64,000 bases of DNA from Rhodospirillaceae bacterium (GTDB taxonomy: Bacteria; Pseudomonadota; Alphaproteobacteria; CACIAM-22H2), in assembly GCA_022843945.1 (NCBI GenBank), contig JALHMR010000005.1, positions 1-64,000 of the forward strand. The letters run 5' to 3'. Of this stretch, positions 33,675 through 40,218 are shown in pieces. The translations under genes were made by a program, and so were the position numbers. Under the pieces are notes generated by a model that saw only the letters and a list, made by a program, of their open reading frames with translations, was not told the DNA's origin and did not search any database. The first letter of the stretch is position 1. Every line of letters begins with the position of its first letter.

Positions 33675-33925
33675 CGACCACCGCGCACGACCAGATTCTC
33701 GCCGAGCTGCAGGAGATCTGCCGCGAGGTCTTCGAGAACCCGGAGCTGACCATCAGCGAAAGCACGACCGCCGAGGACGTGCCCCACTGGGACAGCCTGA
33801 ACCACCTCAACGTCGTCGCCGCAGCCGAGCAGCGCTTCGGTATCCGCTTCCGCACCAGCGAGGTCGAGGGTCTCAAGAACGTCGGCGATTTCGTCGGCCT
33901 GGTTGCCGCCAAGCGCCAGCACTGA
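33671..33925 (+). CDS. Acyl carrier protein
   Basis: 84 residues from the ATG that overlaps the FkbH stop (ATGA). The phosphopantetheine site is in HWDSLNHLNVV, with Ser42. The N-terminal helix and a final helix GLKNVGDFVGLVAAK match stand-alone ACPs of FkbH loci. A 4'-phosphopantetheinyl transferase is needed in trans. It is the last gene of the operon 29063-33925; the GC-rich hairpin CCGCCCC...GGGCGGGG lies just downstream without a U-run. Confidence 0.93.
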   Translation: MTTTAHDQILAELQEICREVFENPELTISESTTAEDVPHWDSLNHLNVVAAAEQRFGIRFRTSEVEGLKNVGDFVGLVAAKRQH

Positions 33926-34007
33926 CCCGGCACCGCCCCGATCGGGGTAGGGCGGGGATAATAACTTGAAGACCCGCGCGGGCCGCCACACCTCTAGCGT
34001 TGGCGGA

Positions 34008-34031
34008 GGCTGCGGTTTATCGACCGCAGCC
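34008..34031 (+). ncRNA. Perfect 9-bp stem-loop in a possible structured leader
   Basis: GGCTGCGGT (34008-34016), loop TTATCG, ACCGCAGCC (34023-34031). It sits 68 bp upstream of a 40-codon basic ORF with a GGAGGT ribosome site. It may be part of a leader RNA; no Rfam-type motif is recognised by eye. Confidence 0.3.
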
Positions 34032-34098
34032 AGGCACCCGCTTCTGGCCGTGCACCCGCGTGCGGCAGGCGGGACCCTGCGAAAGCGCGGAGGTCATC

Positions 34099-34221
34099 AT
34101 GCGAAGAGCACGACGACAACAGTTAAGGCTTCCACCGGGAAAGGGCATCAGGCCTGGCGCCATGAAACGGCGCCGTGTCGGCGCGCGTCGCGTCGGCCTG
34201 ACCACAGAGGCCCCGATTTGA
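34099..34221 (+). CDS. Possible 40-residue basic peptide
   Basis: ATG at 34099 preceded by GCGGAGGTCATC, a good ribosome site. It encodes a strongly basic peptide (MRRARRQQLRLPPGKGIRPG ... MKRRRVGARRVGL) ending at TGA 34219-34221. The Arg/Lys-rich composition would suit nucleic-acid or ribosome binding. There is no recognised family and high-GC DNA readily yields Arg-rich frames, so support comes mainly from the ribosome site. The following 295 bp to 34516 contain only the palindrome GCGCGCATGCGCGC and no clear gene. Confidence 0.35.
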   Translation: MRRARRQQLRLPPGKGIRPGAMKRRRVGARRVGLTTEAPI

Positions 34222-34516
34222 TTTAACGGGTGGCCGCGCGCATGCGCGCCGGTTGCCCGATTTCGGTAGCGCTGCGCGCCGCCTCCGCCTTCCCGGCGCC
34301 TACCGGATCAGCCCCCCATCGAGCCGCGCCCTCCCGCGAGGAGCCGCAGGCCTTTGCCTCCCGGCATCCGCCGCCTTGCGGCGCGTGGTGCGGCCCCAGG
34401 CATGACTGGGGGCTGACCTATCCCCGAACCCGTCACCGATGGCTCGCGACGGCACGCCCCCTGCGGCGCGCCGGCCTCACGCCTGCCTTTCGTCAACTCG
34501 CCAGCGGACCAGACCC

Positions 34517-34636
34517 ATGACACCCCTTCAGAACCACCCCTCATCCTCGCGCGAGCCGCTTCGCCTGCCCGTGGTCATCGTCGTCATCGTCGCCCTGCTG
34601 CTTCTGGCCTGGGGGCTGGAAGTGCTGCTTTCCTAG
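34517..34636 (+). CDS. 39-residue single-pass membrane peptide
   Basis: ATG at 34517 to TAG at 34634-34636. A polar N-terminus (MTPLQNHPSSSREPLRL) is followed by the helix PVVIVVIVALLLLAWGLEVLL. It is closely similar to the peptide encoded at 18891-19007 in length, N-terminal M(S/T)P..., Ser/Pro linker, R(D/E)-x-LRLP and terminal GLE. Its role is unknown; such peptides often modulate membrane complexes. Another small membrane ORF follows 9 bp later. Confidence 0.65.
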   Translation: MTPLQNHPSSSREPLRLPVVIVVIVALLLLAWGLEVLLS

Positions 34637-34645
34637 CGCGCGGCG

Positions 34646-34786
34646 ATGCCGGCCGCTTCGGTGAGAACGCTGCTCTGGGTCGTGGCGGGCCTGCTCGCCC
34701 TGCTCGTCGCCACGGTGACGATGTTCGAGGTCCAGCAGGCCCGGCGCGATCCCGAGGTATTCGGAATATCGCGACCCGCGAATTGA
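34646..34786 (+). CDS. 46-residue single-pass membrane peptide
   Basis: ATG 34646 to TGA 34784-34786. It encodes MPAASVRTLLWVVAGLLALL followed by a short hydrophobic stretch and a charged C-terminus (FEVQQARRDPEVFGISRPAN). One membrane helix is predicted at about 7-28. It lies 9 bp after the 39-residue peptide gene and is probably cotranscribed. Not recognised as a known family. Confidence 0.5.
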   Translation: MPAASVRTLLWVVAGLLALLVATVTMFEVQQARRDPEVFGISRPAN

Positions 34787-34846
34787 TGGTGCCGGGATTC
34801 GCTCGCTCGGGTGCGGGCCTGGAGCGGCCCGCACCCGGCGGAACAC

Positions 34847-35911
34847 CTACATCGTGCGTTTCGGCGCGGTGCGCAGCAGCTCCGCCAGCTCGTTGGCGTA
34901 GAACTTCGCGTTGCCGGTGGTGCCGTGGCCGCGGGTCTCGGCGCTCCCGGGGATCAGATGGAGCTTCACGTCCTTGATCTTCTTGAGCGCGTTCTCGGTG
35001 ATGCCGGTCTCCGGCGGGTTGCGCTCGTCATCGGCGGCGTTGATCACCAGCACGCGGGCCTTGATGCGGTCGAGCTTGGGCTCGGGATCGTAGCTGCGCG
35101 AGGATTCCCAGGCGTAGAGGAAGTCGTTGGTGTCGGCGGTGCTGAGCGACTTGAGCCGATCGTCCAGCAGCTTGTCGGCCAGGGCCGAGGTCGGCGCCGT
35201 GTTCTGATAGAAGTGCGTGCCGCCGTTGGTGGCGATGCCGTAGAACACGTTGGCTACCCGCCACGCCTGCGGCTGGGTGGTGTAATCGCCGTTCATCCAG
35301 GCCGGATCCTTGCGGATGGAATCGACGATCAGGCGACGCATCATCCAGTTGCGGCTGGCCATGGCCGTGGGCTGCGAGGCCATCGGCGCGAGGGCGTCCA
35401 TGTAGTCGGGATAGTTCACCGCCCAGACCCAGCTATGCATCCCGCCCATCGAGTTGCCGGTGATCAGGCGCACATGGCGGATGCCCAACCCTTCGCTGAC
35501 CAGCTTGTGATAGCCGGCGACCATGTCGTCGTAGTTGTAGAGCGGGAACTTGCCCTTCATGCCGTCCGAGGGCTTGGACGATTTGCCGTGGCCGATGGCG
35601 TCCGGGATGATGATGTAATACTTGGTCGCGTCGAGCGCCTGGCCGGGGCCGAAGAGCTGTCCGGCGTAGCCCGGCGTGAGCTGGCCGAGCCCCGAGCCCG
35701 AGGTGCCGTGCAGCACGACCACCGGCTCACCCGTCGGCTCGCCGACCGTCCGGTAATGCATGCGCAGCTCCGGCATCACTTCGCCGGTGTGGAACTTGAA
35801 ATCCTTGGCCACCCAGGAGCCTTCCCTGGGGGCGGGATAGTTGGTCTGCGCCGCGGCCGCGAACGCGGCCAGCGAAAGGACGGCGCCTAACAGGACGCTA
35901 CGGATCGTCAT
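34847..35911 (-). CDS. Secreted alpha/beta hydrolase, homoserine-acetyltransferase-like
   Basis: 354 residues from the ATG at 35911 (GGGAGGAAAG ribosome site). A signal peptide ends ...AFAAAAQ at about 22. The alpha/beta-hydrolase core has an oxyanion segment VVVLHGTSGSG (about 65-74), nucleophile elbow GNSMGG with Ser154, late Asp in VLVINAADDERNPPE and a final His in RGHGTTGNA. The arrangement resembles MetX-like hydrolases. The signal peptide argues against a role in methionine synthesis and for a periplasmic esterase. It is monocistronic. Confidence 0.9.
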   Translation of the reverse strand: MTIRSVLLGAVLSLAAFAAAAQTNYPAPREGSWVAKDFKFHTGEVMPELRMHYRTVGEPTGEPVVVLHGTSGSGLGQLTPGYAGQLFGPGQALDATKYYIIIPDAIGHGKSSKPSDGMKGKFPLYNYDDMVAGYHKLVSEGLGIRHVRLITGNSMGGMHSWVWAVNYPDYMDALAPMASQPTAMASRNWMMRRLIVDSIRKDPAWMNGDYTTQPQAWRVANVFYGIATNGGTHFYQNTAPTSALADKLLDDRLKSLSTADTNDFLYAWESSRSYDPEPKLDRIKARVLVINAADDERNPPETGITENALKKIKDVKLHLIPGSAETRGHGTTGNAKFYANELAELLRTAPKRTM

Positions 35912-36091
35912 GCTTTCCTCCCGGGATGGGCGCCGTTGGCCAGCGCCGGTTCGATGCCGAAATGTGACTCCGGAAGGGGGCGAAGTCCATGCCAAGGCCG
36001 GCATGGGACCCGTCCCCAAAAAAACACACCGGCACCCTGTCGGCCGGGGCCCTCGCCGTTCGTCGTTCCGTCGAAGAGACAGGAGCCGACG

Positions 36092-36262
36092 ATGTGGACC
36101 ACCACGCCGCAGAGGGGAGAGGAAAAGGCCGAAGCCCGGATCACGGTCCAGGCCAGGCCCGTGCCGGCGCTGACGGGCTACAGCGGCAACCGGCAGCGCC
36201 CGCCGGCCTTCCGGGAGGAGCCGTTCATCGATCCCGACCTCGCCTGGGCGGTGACCGGCTGA
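36092..36262 (+). CDS. Small hypothetical protein
   Basis: 56 residues from the ATG at 36092 (ACAGGAG ribosome site at 36079-36085). It is polar with no membrane segment (MWTTTPQRGEEKAEARITVQ ... FIDPDLAWAVTG). It ends just before the terminator of the antisense small mRNA at 36279. No family is recognised; support is the ribosome site and codon use typical of the host. Confidence 0.45.
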   Translation: MWTTTPQRGEEKAEARITVQARPVPALTGYSGNRQRPPAFREEPFIDPDLAWAVTG

Positions 36263-36278
36263 CTGGCTAGTGGAGCCC

Positions 36279-36316
36279 AAAAGCAAAGAAGGGCTGCCCT
36301 TGCGAGCAACCCTTCC
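36279..36316 (-). terminator. Intrinsic terminator of the small mRNA at 36360-36447
   Basis: On the minus strand AAGGGTTGC pairs with GGCAGCCCTT (9 bp with one G-U), followed by CTTTGCTTTT. A second hairpin CCTCGG-CCTTCGT-CCGAGG lies just upstream at about 36328-36346. Confidence 0.75.
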
Positions 36317-36359
36317 ATTGTCTGAACCTCGGACGAAGGCCGAGGGACCAAAACTCAGG

Positions 36360-36431
36360 TCAGCCCACGCCCCAAGAAGTGGCAGTGGCAACCCAGGTCC
36401 CGGCATTGGTCCGAACGTGACAATGAGACAC
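36360..36431 (-). CDS. 23-codon ORF of an rreB-like small mRNA with extended Shine-Dalgarno
   Basis: GTG start at 36431 and TGA at 36362-36360. The peptide begins (M)SHCHVRTNAGTWVATATS and has no family known to me. It is preceded by a 17-nt exact complement of the 16S rRNA 3' end (36431-36447) and followed by two hairpins and a U-rich terminator, giving a transcript of about 170-190 nt. This matches rreB of Bradyrhizobiaceae and rreR of Rhodobacteraceae: a tiny ORF, GTG start and 16-17-nt ribosome site, where translation is weak and the mRNA is held on ribosomes. Homology of the peptide itself is not claimed. Confidence 0.75.
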   Translation of the reverse strand: MSHCHVRTNAGTWVATATSWGVG

Positions 36432-36447
36432 TGGATCACCTCCTTTC
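36431..36447 (-). promoter_or_regulatory. Extended 17-nt Shine-Dalgarno sequence
   Basis: Minus-strand GAAAGGAGGTGATCCAG is an uninterrupted complement of the bacterial 16S 3' end CTGGATCACCTCCTTTC. Its last G is the first base of the GTG start codon. Ordinary sites pair over 4-7 nt; this length is expected to trap the 30S subunit. Confidence 0.85.
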
Positions 36448-36506
36448 GGTTGTTAGAACAGGACCTCCACTATGGAGTCGCGTCGCCGGAGACACAAGGG
36501 GTTGTT

Positions 36507-36520
36507 TTGACCCAGGTCAA
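36507..36520. promoter_or_regulatory. FNR/FixK-type binding site
   Basis: TTGAC-CCAG-GTCAA fits the TTGAY-N4-RTCAA consensus of the FNR/FixK/DNR group exactly and is a perfect palindrome in its arms. It lies 56 bp upstream of the DUF2892 gene and about 60 bp upstream of the extended ribosome site on the other strand, so it could control either or both. Confidence 0.6.
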
Positions 36521-36575
36521 AGACGGCCTGACATGCCAGGCCTAGGGTGGCGGTACCGTCGCCAAGGAGGCCGCC

Positions 36576-36758
36576 ATGACCATCAATATCGGGCATCTCG
36601 ACCGCATCATCCGCTTTGCGCTGGGGATCGGGATCCTGTCGCTTTATTTCGTGCTGCCCGGCAACGAGCGGTTCTTCGCCTTCATCGGCCTGATCCCGCT
36701 GGCCACGGCCTTTATGCGCTGGTGCCCGCTCTACACCCTGCTCGGCCTGCGCACCTGA
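36576..36758 (+). CDS. DUF2892 inner-membrane protein
   Basis: 60 residues with the DUF2892 pattern: N-terminal MTINIGHLDRIIRFALGIGI, two short hydrophobic helices (about 11-28 and 34-50) and the final RWCPLYTLLGL with the conserved Cys-Pro. Relatives include the membrane part of YgaP-type rhodanese proteins; the function of the stand-alone form is unknown. AAGGAGG lies 8 bp before the ATG. A candidate FNR/FixK site upstream suggests expression under low oxygen. Confidence 0.88.
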   Translation: MTINIGHLDRIIRFALGIGILSLYFVLPGNERFFAFIGLIPLATAFMRWCPLYTLLGLRT

Positions 36759-36761
36759 CGC

Positions 36762-37910
36762 TCAGGCGAGTTGGAAGCGCTCGAAGCGGTCCAGCTCCTC
36801 GACCCGCCGCCGGAGTTCGCGACGCCGGCCGCGCGCCAGCCAGGTCCATTGCTGGAGCCGCAGCTCGCGCGCCGCGCGATCGGTCTTGAGGTCGAGCACG
36901 GCGACGATCTCGTCGCCGACCAGGACCGGCAGGGCGAAGTAGCCGAACACGCGCTTCTCCTTGGGCACGTAGGCCTCGAAACGGTGCTCGTAGTCGAAGA
37001 ACAGCTGCAGCCGCTTGCGCTGGATGACCAGCGGATCGAAGGGCGAGAGCAGGTGCGCCCGGTCCGCCGGCTGATGATCCACGGCCAGCGCCTCGGGCGC
37101 GGCCCAGTGCTCGGTCTTGCCCGCACCCTCGATCGCCAGCGGCACCAGTTCGCCGCGGCGCACGCGCCGCTCGATCAGGGTGCGGATCGCCTTCTTGCGT
37201 GGCGCGTCCATGTAGCAGATGGAATCGAGGCTCACGACCCCTTGCGCGCGCAGCGCCCGATCGAGGATGTAGTCGCGCACCTCGCTCTCGCTCGCCGGCT
37301 TCGGCCCCTTCTCCCAGCCGAAATGCCGCTCCATCATCTCGTAGGTCTTGAGCATGCCCGCGCGCTGGCTGACCGTCAGCGCCCCGGCATAGAAGGCGAG
37401 CTGCAGGGCGCGCTTTGAGGGCTTGCGGGCGGCCCAGGGATGCTCCTTCTCGACCAGCACGTCGTCGTCGATGTCGCGGATGGTCAGGGCGCCGTTCTTG
37501 CGAATGCGTGTGACAACCCGCCGCAAATCCTGCCGCGTCACCGAGCCGTACCAGCGGTTCGGGGCGATAAGGCGCTGCTTCATGGCCAGCCGGAAGAAGC
37601 GCAGGTCCCGGGTCGGCACGTAGGACAGCGCGTGCGTCCAGTATTCGAAGACGCTCTTGTCGAGGCTCTGCGCCTGGTGCAGATGCGCCCGCTCGTAGGA
37701 CGGGATGCGGCTGTAGAGGATGTGATGGTGGCAGCGCTCGATGACGTTGATCGTATCGATCTGCACGTAGCCGAGATGCTCGATGGCCAGGCGCGTGGCC
37801 TCGGGCCCGGCGCCAAAGGGCTCCGCGGTGTCGAGACGCTGGGCGTGCAGCCACAGGCGCCGGCCTTGCGCCTTGCTGAGCGGAACGGGTTTCGGCGCGG
37901 CGCGGGACAA
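36762..37910 (-). CDS. YcaQ-family crosslink-repair DNA glycosylase
   Basis: 382 residues of the winged-helix YcaQ/AlkX family. LEHLGYVQIDTINV-type start (here AIEHLGYVQIDTINVIERCHH, with the Q-x-D motif at about Gln50/Asp52) is followed by HLHQAQSLDKSVFEYWTHALSYVPTRD and a Trp/Arg-rich wing region. Relatives excise bases from interstrand crosslinks. The length is complete. It is convergent with the DUF2892 gene, leaving 3 bp between their stop codons, and the upstream serine-hydrolase gene lies 11 bp away. Confidence 0.9.
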   Translation of the reverse strand: MSRAAPKPVPLSKAQGRRLWLHAQRLDTAEPFGAGPEATRLAIEHLGYVQIDTINVIERCHHHILYSRIPSYERAHLHQAQSLDKSVFEYWTHALSYVPTRDLRFFRLAMKQRLIAPNRWYGSVTRQDLRRVVTRIRKNGALTIRDIDDDVLVEKEHPWAARKPSKRALQLAFYAGALTVSQRAGMLKTYEMMERHFGWEKGPKPASESEVRDYILDRALRAQGVVSLDSICYMDAPRKKAIRTLIERRVRRGELVPLAIEGAGKTEHWAAPEALAVDHQPADRAHLLSPFDPLVIQRKRLQLFFDYEHRFEAYVPKEKRVFGYFALPVLVGDEIVAVLDLKTDRAARELRLQQWTWLARGRRRELRRRVEELDRFERFQLA

Positions 37911-37921
37911 GGTGGGGCGCG

Positions 37922-39037
37922 TCAGACCTTGAGCAGATTGGCCAGCACGATCTCACGCCAGATGCGCCCGGAGAAGGTCTGCAGCGGCCGGTTGTAGGCG
38001 CCGGCCATGATCACGACGCAGAGCTCGGCCGAGGGCATCACCCAGAGCCGCTGACCGCCATTGCCGAATCCGGCGAACCAGCGTTGCGGGCCGCTGAATG
38101 CGGGCGTCAGGTTCTCGCCCAGCCACCACTGCCGCCCGTATTCGAGGCCATCGCCGGTCGGCAGGACGGGTTTCATCGACGCCGCGATCCAGGCTTCGGG
38201 CACCAGTCGCTGTCCCTGCCATTCGCCACGCGCCAGCACCAGCTCGCCGAGCCGCAGCAGGTCGCGCGGGCGCAGACGCAAGCCTGAAGCGGCGCTGCTC
38301 CGACCATCGGGATAGCGCCACCAGGTGAAGTTCTGGATGCCCAACGGCTTGAACAGCGTCTCGGTGCAGAAATCGGCGAGCGACTGGCCGACTCCCCTCT
38401 CGATGATCCGGCCGAGCAGCGTGGTGCAGCCGCCACTGTAGACCCATTTTGTCCCCGGCGGATCGACCACCGGCCGCTCGAGGGTGAAGCGATAGCCGTC
38501 CGGCGAGCGCTCCCGCTGCATATCGTTGTTGGCCGGGTCGGTGTAGGGGACACGCAGTTCGTTCCATTCGAGACCGATCGACATGGTGAGGGCGTGCTCG
38601 ATCAGGATGCCGGCGCGCGCCGGGTCGGCGGCGAGATCGGCATATTCCGGGAACTGCGCGTAGAGCGGAGCGTCGACCGGCGGCACCTGGCCGCGTTCGA
38701 GCGCGATGCCGTAGAGCAGGCTGACCACGCTCTTGGTCACCGAGCGCAGGTCGTGCAGCGTGCCGGTGCCGAAGCGCACCAGGCCGAGGGACCGCCCCCC
38801 GTTCTCGTCCGAACCTTCGTAGTAGCGCTCGAGCACCAGCCGGCCGGCGCGCATCACCAGCACCGCGTGGGTATTGAGCAACAGGCCGGAGCGCACACCG
38901 GCATCGAGCTTTTCAGCGATGTCGGCGGCGAAGCCCATTTCCTGGGGCGTGGCGGTCGGCGGCCCGTTATCGGCAAAGGAGGGTTTCGGCGTCAGGGCCA
39001 GCGCGGTGGTTCCGAGAATGAAGGTGCGGCGATCCAT
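37922..39037 (-). CDS. Exported serine hydrolase (class C beta-lactamase fold)
   Basis: 371 residues with a short Tat-like signal (MDRRTFILGTTALALTPKPSFA). The active-site S-x-x-K is S99-V-T-K102 (LRSVTKSVVSLLYG), the Tyr motif Y-S-G is in KWVYSGGCTTLLGRII, and a late FGNGGQRLWV replaces the KTG-like strand. Family members are esterases, peptidases or beta-lactamases; the substrate cannot be told. It may be cotranscribed with the YcaQ gene downstream and the sugar-dehydrogenase gene 10 bp upstream. Confidence 0.9.
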   Translation of the reverse strand: MDRRTFILGTTALALTPKPSFADNGPPTATPQEMGFAADIAEKLDAGVRSGLLLNTHAVLVMRAGRLVLERYYEGSDENGGRSLGLVRFGTGTLHDLRSVTKSVVSLLYGIALERGQVPPVDAPLYAQFPEYADLAADPARAGILIEHALTMSIGLEWNELRVPYTDPANNDMQRERSPDGYRFTLERPVVDPPGTKWVYSGGCTTLLGRIIERGVGQSLADFCTETLFKPLGIQNFTWWRYPDGRSSAASGLRLRPRDLLRLGELVLARGEWQGQRLVPEAWIAASMKPVLPTGDGLEYGRQWWLGENLTPAFSGPQRWFAGFGNGGQRLWVMPSAELCVVIMAGAYNRPLQTFSGRIWREIVLANLLKV

Positions 39038-39047
39038 GGCTGATGTC

Positions 39048-40196
39048 CTAGCGCGTCCGCCCGACGGGTGCTGTGACGAGGCGCACTATGCGGTCGTCGC
39101 CGGGCTGCGGGCGGCCGCGGCCGTCCTGGTTGTTGGTCAGCACGTAGAGCGCGTTGTCCGGCCCGACCACGGCGTCGCGCAGCCGGCCGAGCACGCCCTC
39201 GGTGCGGTTGCGCGCGAACCAGCGCTCGATGGCTTTGACGCGCCAGTGTCCGTCGGCCTGCTCCACCCGCAGCTGGATCAGCGCCTGGCTGCGCAGGGTG
39301 GCGATGTAGAGATCACCGTTCCAGAACGCCGAGCCCGAGGGCGGCGTGGCGCTGTCGCGCCAGGCGACCAGCGGATCCACGAAGGGCTGCCGGCCCGGCG
39401 CGCCGACCACGCGCGGCCAGCCGTAATTGGCGCCCGGATGAATGACGTTGACCTCGTCCCAGGCGCGCAGACCGAGCTCGCCCGACGGCCCGTGCTCGGA
39501 GACGAAGAGCGCGCCCGAGGAATGCCAGGCCAGGCCCTGCACGTTGCGATGGCCGAGCGAATAAACCGGCGAGCCGGGAAACGGGTTGTCGGCCGGAATG
39601 CCGCCCTCGGCATCGACGCGCAGCACCTTGCCGCCCAAGCTGGCACGATCCTGCGCCAGCTCCGCCTGGAAGATCTCGCCGGTGCCGATATAGAGATGCC
39701 CGTCGGGACCGAAGGCGATGCGCCCGCCATTGTGGTTGCGCGCCCCCGGGATGCCGCGGACGATCACCTTGTCGAAGCGCGCCGAGCGGCCCTCGACCAC
39801 CAGGCGGATGACCCGGTTGGTCGTCTGCCCACCGTCGCGGAAGGTGTGCATCGCGTAGAGGAACGGCGGATCGGGAAAGCGCGGATGCAGCGCCAGGCCC
39901 ATCAGCCCGCCCTCGCCGCCCTGCACCGAATCGACCAAGGCCAGCGGCTCGGGCCGCAGGCCGCCCTCGATCAGCCGGATGCGGCCCGGGCGCTCCGAGA
40001 CCAGCGCCCTTCCATCTGGCAGGAAGACCAGCGACCACGGCGCCTCCAGCCCCTGGACCCAGGTGGTGACGCCTATGCCCGCCGGCTCCGGCACCATGCG
40101 CTCTTCGACATCCTGCGGCGGGGGACCGACCACGGGCTGGGCCGCGGCCGGCGCCACGAGACCGGCCAGCAAAAACAGCAGGACCAGGGTACGCAT
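39048..40196 (-). CDS. Exported PQQ-dependent sugar dehydrogenase family protein
   Basis: 382 residues with a Sec signal (MRTLVLLFLLAGLVAPAAAQ). The beta-propeller of soluble aldose dehydrogenases is clear: GLEAPWSLVFLPDGRALVSERPGRIRLI, GGEGGLMGLALHPRF, HNGGRIAFGPDGHLYIGTGE, YSLGHRNVQGLAWH, SEHGP and GANYGWP. Members oxidise sugars in the periplasm with pyrroloquinoline quinone. No PQQ synthesis genes are in the window. It is divergent from the gamma-glutamyltransferase gene with only 22 bp between start codons. Confidence 0.92.
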   Translation of the reverse strand: MRTLVLLFLLAGLVAPAAAQPVVGPPPQDVEERMVPEPAGIGVTTWVQGLEAPWSLVFLPDGRALVSERPGRIRLIEGGLRPEPLALVDSVQGGEGGLMGLALHPRFPDPPFLYAMHTFRDGGQTTNRVIRLVVEGRSARFDKVIVRGIPGARNHNGGRIAFGPDGHLYIGTGEIFQAELAQDRASLGGKVLRVDAEGGIPADNPFPGSPVYSLGHRNVQGLAWHSSGALFVSEHGPSGELGLRAWDEVNVIHPGANYGWPRVVGAPGRQPFVDPLVAWRDSATPPSGSAFWNGDLYIATLRSQALIQLRVEQADGHWRVKAIERWFARNRTEGVLGRLRDAVVGPDNALYVLTNNQDGRGRPQPGDDRIVRLVTAPVGRTR

Positions 40197-40218
40197 GCGT
40201 GGCAGTCTAGCCCGCTCC

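Noticed and set aside
35912-36439. Upstream extension of the alpha/beta hydrolase to 36439
   Set aside because: The signal peptide and ribosome site lie at 35911; the extension crosses the terminator of the small mRNA.
36431-36447. CTGGATCACCTCCTTTC on the plus strand as a fragment of a 16S rRNA gene
   Set aside because: Only the last 17 bases match; the preceding sequence is unlike the conserved 16S end. On the minus strand it is correctly placed as a ribosome site before a GTG ORF with a terminator.
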